64,000 bases of DNA from contig NZ_QPJW01000004.1 in assembly GCF_003337355.1 (NCBI RefSeq), forward strand, positions 1-64,000. The letters are read 5' to 3'. This DNA is from Fontibacillus phaseoli. GTDB taxonomy: Bacteria; Bacillota; Bacilli; Paenibacillales; Paenibacillaceae. The translations under genes and the position numbers were made by a program. The notes beneath the pieces were generated by a model, which saw only the letters and a program-made list of their open reading frames with translations, made no database searches and was not told where the DNA came from. Shown here in pieces: positions 61,601 to 64,000 of the stretch; position 1 is the stretch's first letter; every line of letters starts with the position of its first letter.

Positions 61601-63860
61601 AAATTGGGCCGAAGCCCAACATGCCGATTTGCTGACGAAATTCACGGACAAATTGCAAAAGACGATTGTCGATAACGGCCTCAATTATATTCCAGCCTCT
61701 GTGGTGGAAAGTAACGACAAGAACCGGATGAAGGATTCCAGAGATGCTAACTGGGCTTCCATGTACCTGTTCGGAAGATGGCTGTGGGACGGATATCTAT
61801 ACGGCGCAGAGCAGCCGGAGGACAATATCAATTTGACGATGATGGATGATACTTATACGTATGGTATCGACAGACGTATTAACGAGAATACGACCGATTC
61901 GCCGTATAACTTTGGTGGTTACCCGCATGGCTTCTATTCAAGCGCCTACAATGCCGGTTACGGAAGCTCCGCGCTTCGCGGTGAAGAGTACAGAGATATA
62001 GGGATTAAAGCGTACGAATTTATGATTGAAAATTCTATGAGTGGACCGTTCAGTTGGTGGGAAGGCGTTGCCTATCCTGCGGCATCCAGTCCATGGGCAA
62101 CGACGAATGAGCAACTCAGTCTCCAAAATACGCCTGGCGGCGGCGGATCGGCCCAGCATATGTGGGGGCAGGCGGTCAACTCCAAGGTGTTGATAGACTC
62201 ACTGATTGCTGAGAGAATTTATGATCAGAATCAGAAATACGAGATTATCATCGGCCGTGGAATTCCTAAAGAATGGATTGCAAATGCAGCAATGAACAAT
62301 GATGTAGTGGCCAATGTGCAGAACTATCCTGCCTTCCAGGGAGGAAGAGTGGGATATAAGGTTGAAAGAAAGGCAAACCAGCTTGTATTTACATTAACTA
62401 GCAGCTTGCAGCAAGCGAAGGCAGGTACGGACAACGCCAGCTTCAGCATCCAGTTGCCTAGCATGGTGAATAATATTCTGGAAGTCTCCACAGGTGTCAT
62501 TGATCATGAGAAAGGGGTCGTTACAGTTCCGCTGAGCACCGATTCGGTTACGATCACATTGGCTGATCTGCCTGGACCTACGGATGTCGAGCTGGATAAA
62601 GCGGCACTGGAGATCGGCTTCGCTGCCGGAGATTCGGATACATCCGTAACCAAAAACGTAACTTTACCGACGGTAGGAGGACACGGAAGTGTGATTGCTT
62701 GGTCTTCCAGTGAACCGGGCGTTATTTCTGAGACGGGTACAGTGAAGCGTCCTTCCGTAACTACTCAAGTGACTCTAACAGCTACACTGGAAAAGGGTGG
62801 AGTGAAAGCACAGAAGTCATTCGTTCTGACGGTTCCGGGGGCATCGGCCAACCAACCTGCTTGGCCGGCGGGCAGCCAATTGACGGCAAGCCAAATTGTA
62901 CAGAACAGCCTTGTCCTGAACTGGACACCGGCAACAAGCCATACGGATCTGGTGCATTACAAGATTACTTGGGGCGCTCAATCCAAATTGGTGGCCGGAG
63001 ATCAGCACTCCGTTGAAATCAAGGGTCTGACTGCGGACACAACCTACACCTTCCGCGTGGAAGCAGAAGACAAGGACGGTCTGTGGAGCGACAACGGACC
63101 AACGGTTAGCGTCAAGACAAAGGCCAACGAAAACCCGGGCAATGGCGGTGGCAACAACGGAAATAGTGGCAACAATGGAAATAGTGGCAACAATGGGAAT
63201 AACGGAAACAACGGAAACAACGGAAACAACGGAAACAATGGAAATAATAACGGTAATAATGGCAATAACGGCAATAACGGCGGCGTTAACGGAAATTCAG
63301 GAACGGCAAACTTGCCGAAATTGACAGACATCGCCAACCATTGGGCGCGCGAGGCTATTGCAACTGCAGTAGAACGTGAAATTGTAAAAGGCTACGAAGA
63401 TGGAACCTTCCGTCCGAATGGCATGGTGACGCGCAGTGAACTGATGGTCATGCTTGGCCGCGCGCTCAGCGTCCCGCAAGAAGAAACAGTTCTTTCATTT
63501 AAGGATGCAGCCAAGATTCCGGCATGGGCGAAGCCTTACGTCGCCAATGCGGTCAAGTCCGGATTCGTGAACGGGTACGAGGACGGTACTTTCCGTCCGG
63601 ACGGAAAGATTACCCGGATTGAGTTTGTAGCGATGGTTGCACGTGCCTTGAATATGAAGGCGGACACAAACGTATCTTTGCCTTTTGGAGATGCCGATCA
63701 AATTCCTTCATGGGGCAAAGCCTATGCGGCAGCTCTGTATGAGGCGGGTCTGATTGAAGGCAAAGGCAATAATCGGTTTGCGCCAAACGATCAAGTGACT
63801 CGTGCGGAAGCGGTAACCCTGCTTCTCAGAATGGCTCAGTCTAGCGCTGACAAACCATAG
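58662..63860 (+). CDS. Large secreted multidomain glycosidase-like protein anchored by SLH domains
   Basis: 1732 residues. Signal peptide (about 1-31, cut after SAHA). Then a beta-rich domain (32-225), three FIVAR-type three-helix modules (about 232-295, 465-521, 529-586), and a long region (about 590-1290) with helical-hairpin repeats and aromatic/acidic motifs (DPDQYWDANWKLPWAYAVYL, SDRMGDGGIMKETY, GPFSWWEGVAYP) suggesting an (alpha/alpha)6-barrel carbohydrate enzyme. A bacterial Ig-like domain (1305-1391), FN3 (1393-1488), an Asn/Gly linker (1490-1546) and three SLH domains (1548-1732) follow. SLH domains bind pyruvylated wall polymers, holding the enzyme at the surface. GH family and substrate not recognised; context suggests an alpha-glucan. 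Confidence 0.8.
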   Translation: MKKSLTKLTSMIMLVCLLVTSIGPFQSAHASPVLQVTEGQVQGEYALDLSQVGNVDWLHLKGDSQNNITEIKKAGSSSVTFSVYGDTGTEGKIDRGGDANYLSYSWNDGMAGYEQGNKDTGFGIFFPSTSRNAGDYNNVGWNFAVAPQSQETTVVFAIGLWQADADIHIYSDDVLFETRKIGAGGTSQIYKYQIVIPANVSLKVEGRLTKARIRDGNMTFSGLALSSADVVDKIALHNEYSKVKDMTQGLFSEASWQSFVTAREAAKAILDRPDATQREVDDALQTLVAAQAALEKRETHIMIDFMGSGSKEYTFGAKGDQQDRYQTFTVKENFEMEYAQVVVNRANESVSDMLVKLYATDSQGLPTGAALAETSVAQDKVVSGAITTAPLQYHLVQNTRYALVLSQQALGSGEYRWKVMNKSFESQNEFFGKSISGTFKSEADLGTGMLRIVEKSNVDRSHLQSLVEEVEQYNSKLFNRASWSQVDVALTQANDILNDMDVKQDDLDLAYDQLRLAISNLVLNVGLNEVAEQIVSIRDAVVTGYTAQSVAALNTAIQEAIALGAGATEQDRIKAYSKVLNALESLRGEGKYQFEAKPQMTAAFGFEGDKNASLAFLDGSYQIGGYRNAQHGPVAPKQMVTFGVTDTSNIKWYNAEGYLPMFINEYTKNEMEYKIESFANKHTVDGKDYVIDYSRMTVTNHSGETRLLPVVSNNLIPINEAANQTYTIAPGETVTRDYAIEADKYEYFDEGKTVFTSLTREQVAGQGNFDENYQGMKLYWDSRISEIVDFDLPNQELVNAFKAGYIYTLIIKDNTYLHVGENGYARLFSHDTIGILVQLIESGDFAYAEDYLNSIPLTGGINIETGEVDPDQYWDANWKLPWAYAVYLSKTGDASIFDEMMTGDDGSQGTVFEKRVKIGARSIESDRMGDGGIMKETYAIDDKGYWTIDNYSALMGLVSYEYLTRELYRIKGDASYLAEANWAEAQHADLLTKFTDKLQKTIVDNGLNYIPASVVESNDKNRMKDSRDANWASMYLFGRWLWDGYLYGAEQPEDNINLTMMDDTYTYGIDRRINENTTDSPYNFGGYPHGFYSSAYNAGYGSSALRGEEYRDIGIKAYEFMIENSMSGPFSWWEGVAYPAASSPWATTNEQLSLQNTPGGGGSAQHMWGQAVNSKVLIDSLIAERIYDQNQKYEIIIGRGIPKEWIANAAMNNDVVANVQNYPAFQGGRVGYKVERKANQLVFTLTSSLQQAKAGTDNASFSIQLPSMVNNILEVSTGVIDHEKGVVTVPLSTDSVTITLADLPGPTDVELDKAALEIGFAAGDSDTSVTKNVTLPTVGGHGSVIAWSSSEPGVISETGTVKRPSVTTQVTLTATLEKGGVKAQKSFVLTVPGASANQPAWPAGSQLTASQIVQNSLVLNWTPATSHTDLVHYKITWGAQSKLVAGDQHSVEIKGLTADTTYTFRVEAEDKDGLWSDNGPTVSVKTKANENPGNGGGNNGNSGNNGNSGNNGNNGNNGNNGNNGNNGNNNGNNGNNGNNGGVNGNSGTANLPKLTDIANHWAREAIATAVEREIVKGYEDGTFRPNGMVTRSELMVMLGRALSVPQEETVLSFKDAAKIPAWAKPYVANAVKSGFVNGYEDGTFRPDGKITRIEFVAMVARALNMKADTNVSLPFGDADQIPSWGKAYAAALYEAGLIEGKGNNRFAPNDQVTRAEAVTLLLRMAQSSADKP
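63133..63300 (+). repeat. Tandem AAYGGHAAY codon repeats encoding an Asn/Gly linker
   Basis: About 55 codons of repeated NGN/NNG units (AACGGAAAC-type 9-mers). It encodes the flexible linker between FN3 and SLH domains. Such repeats are prone to length change between strains. Confidence 0.85.
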
Positions 63861-63896
63861 TTGCCTGGCAATAAATTAAAAGACCGACTGTTCTGA

Positions 63897-63938
63897 CAGA
63901 GGTTTTGCGGGAATAACGCGCAAAACCTCTGTTTTTTG
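63897..63938 (+). terminator. Terminator after the SLH enzyme gene
   Basis: 14-bp perfect stem ACAGAGGTTTTGCG / CGCAAAACCTCTGT and six T's, 36 bases after the stop. Confidence 0.93.
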
Positions 63939-64000
63939 CGTGTGTAGAGAATAACAAAATAATACTGATGATTTTTTTCTAATCCAAGATGTGCGCGGTG

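Noticed and set aside
63133..63300. Tandem repeats as a CRISPR or mobile element
   Set aside because: Repeats are 9-mers in frame and encode an Asn/Gly linker inside a continuous gene.

Overview
The window looks like chromosome from a spore-forming, low-to-mid GC Firmicute of the Paenibacillus type. Evidence seen in the sequence: a Bacillus-order tRNA array behind a 23S rRNA gene, a spore protein of the SspI family, decayed spore-germination genes, a Lia/Psp envelope-stress operon, several YesM/YesN and LplB/YtcP-type sugar systems, and a large secreted enzyme with three S-layer homology (SLH) domains. Strong GGAGG ribosome sites and frequent intrinsic terminators fit this group. The genus is an inference from gene content.

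Layout. 1-1983: 3' end of a 23S rRNA gene, 17 tRNA genes and their terminator, with no 5S gene between. 1955-4700: a scar at the last tRNA-Leu, made of a frameshifted integrase tail, a broken hydrolase and a lone HipA-like kinase. 4680-6950: a BlaI/BlaR1-type repressor and membrane protease pair with palindromic operators on its promoter. 7000-10540: anaerobic ribonucleotide reductase (nrdDG) and guanine deaminase. 10560-14260 (minus strand): a YitT-family protein, an orphan KhtT-like subunit, a small membrane protein, and an ArsB/NhaD-type transporter whose leader holds a possible peptide-controlled attenuator. 14300-19220: the envelope-stress operon liaI-pspA-pspC-pspA | terminator | liaF-liaS-liaR. 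19400-25940: ywmB-like gene, zwf, prfC, sspI, a Ktr K+-channel regulator and a TrmH-family RNA methyltransferase. 26070-28320: broken genes (a frameshifted beta-helix protein and an MFS fragment).

The right half is mostly carbohydrate metabolism. 28410-32660: an AraC regulator with dehydrogenase, isomerase and dehydrogenase genes. 32830-39940: a membrane-anchored AraC regulator divergent from an LplB/YtcP/lipoprotein importer and a GH130 enzyme. 40148-40334: an intergenic repeat family. 40540-41660: spore-germination pseudogenes, then a PAS-GGDEF protein and a truncated short-chain dehydrogenase. 44160-48650: a five-gene NAD salvage operon (NrtR-like Nudix regulator, pncA, pncB, nadD-like, nadE). 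48660-63940: an alpha-glucoside system with two permeases, a GH65 phosphorylase, beta-phosphoglucomutase, a YesM/YesN two-component pair, a binding lipoprotein and the SLH enzyme.

How the last system probably works (inference): the SLH enzyme acts on a glucan at the cell surface and the lipoprotein and permeases import a disaccharide. The GH65 enzyme phosphorolyses it to glucose and beta-glucose-1-phosphate, and PgmB makes glucose-6-phosphate, the substrate of zwf. The permease operon and the binding-protein gene share an 18-bp identical element inside 20-21-bp-spaced direct repeats, which links them to the YesN-type regulator encoded between them. No ABC ATPase gene is present for either importer, so a shared ATPase elsewhere is expected.
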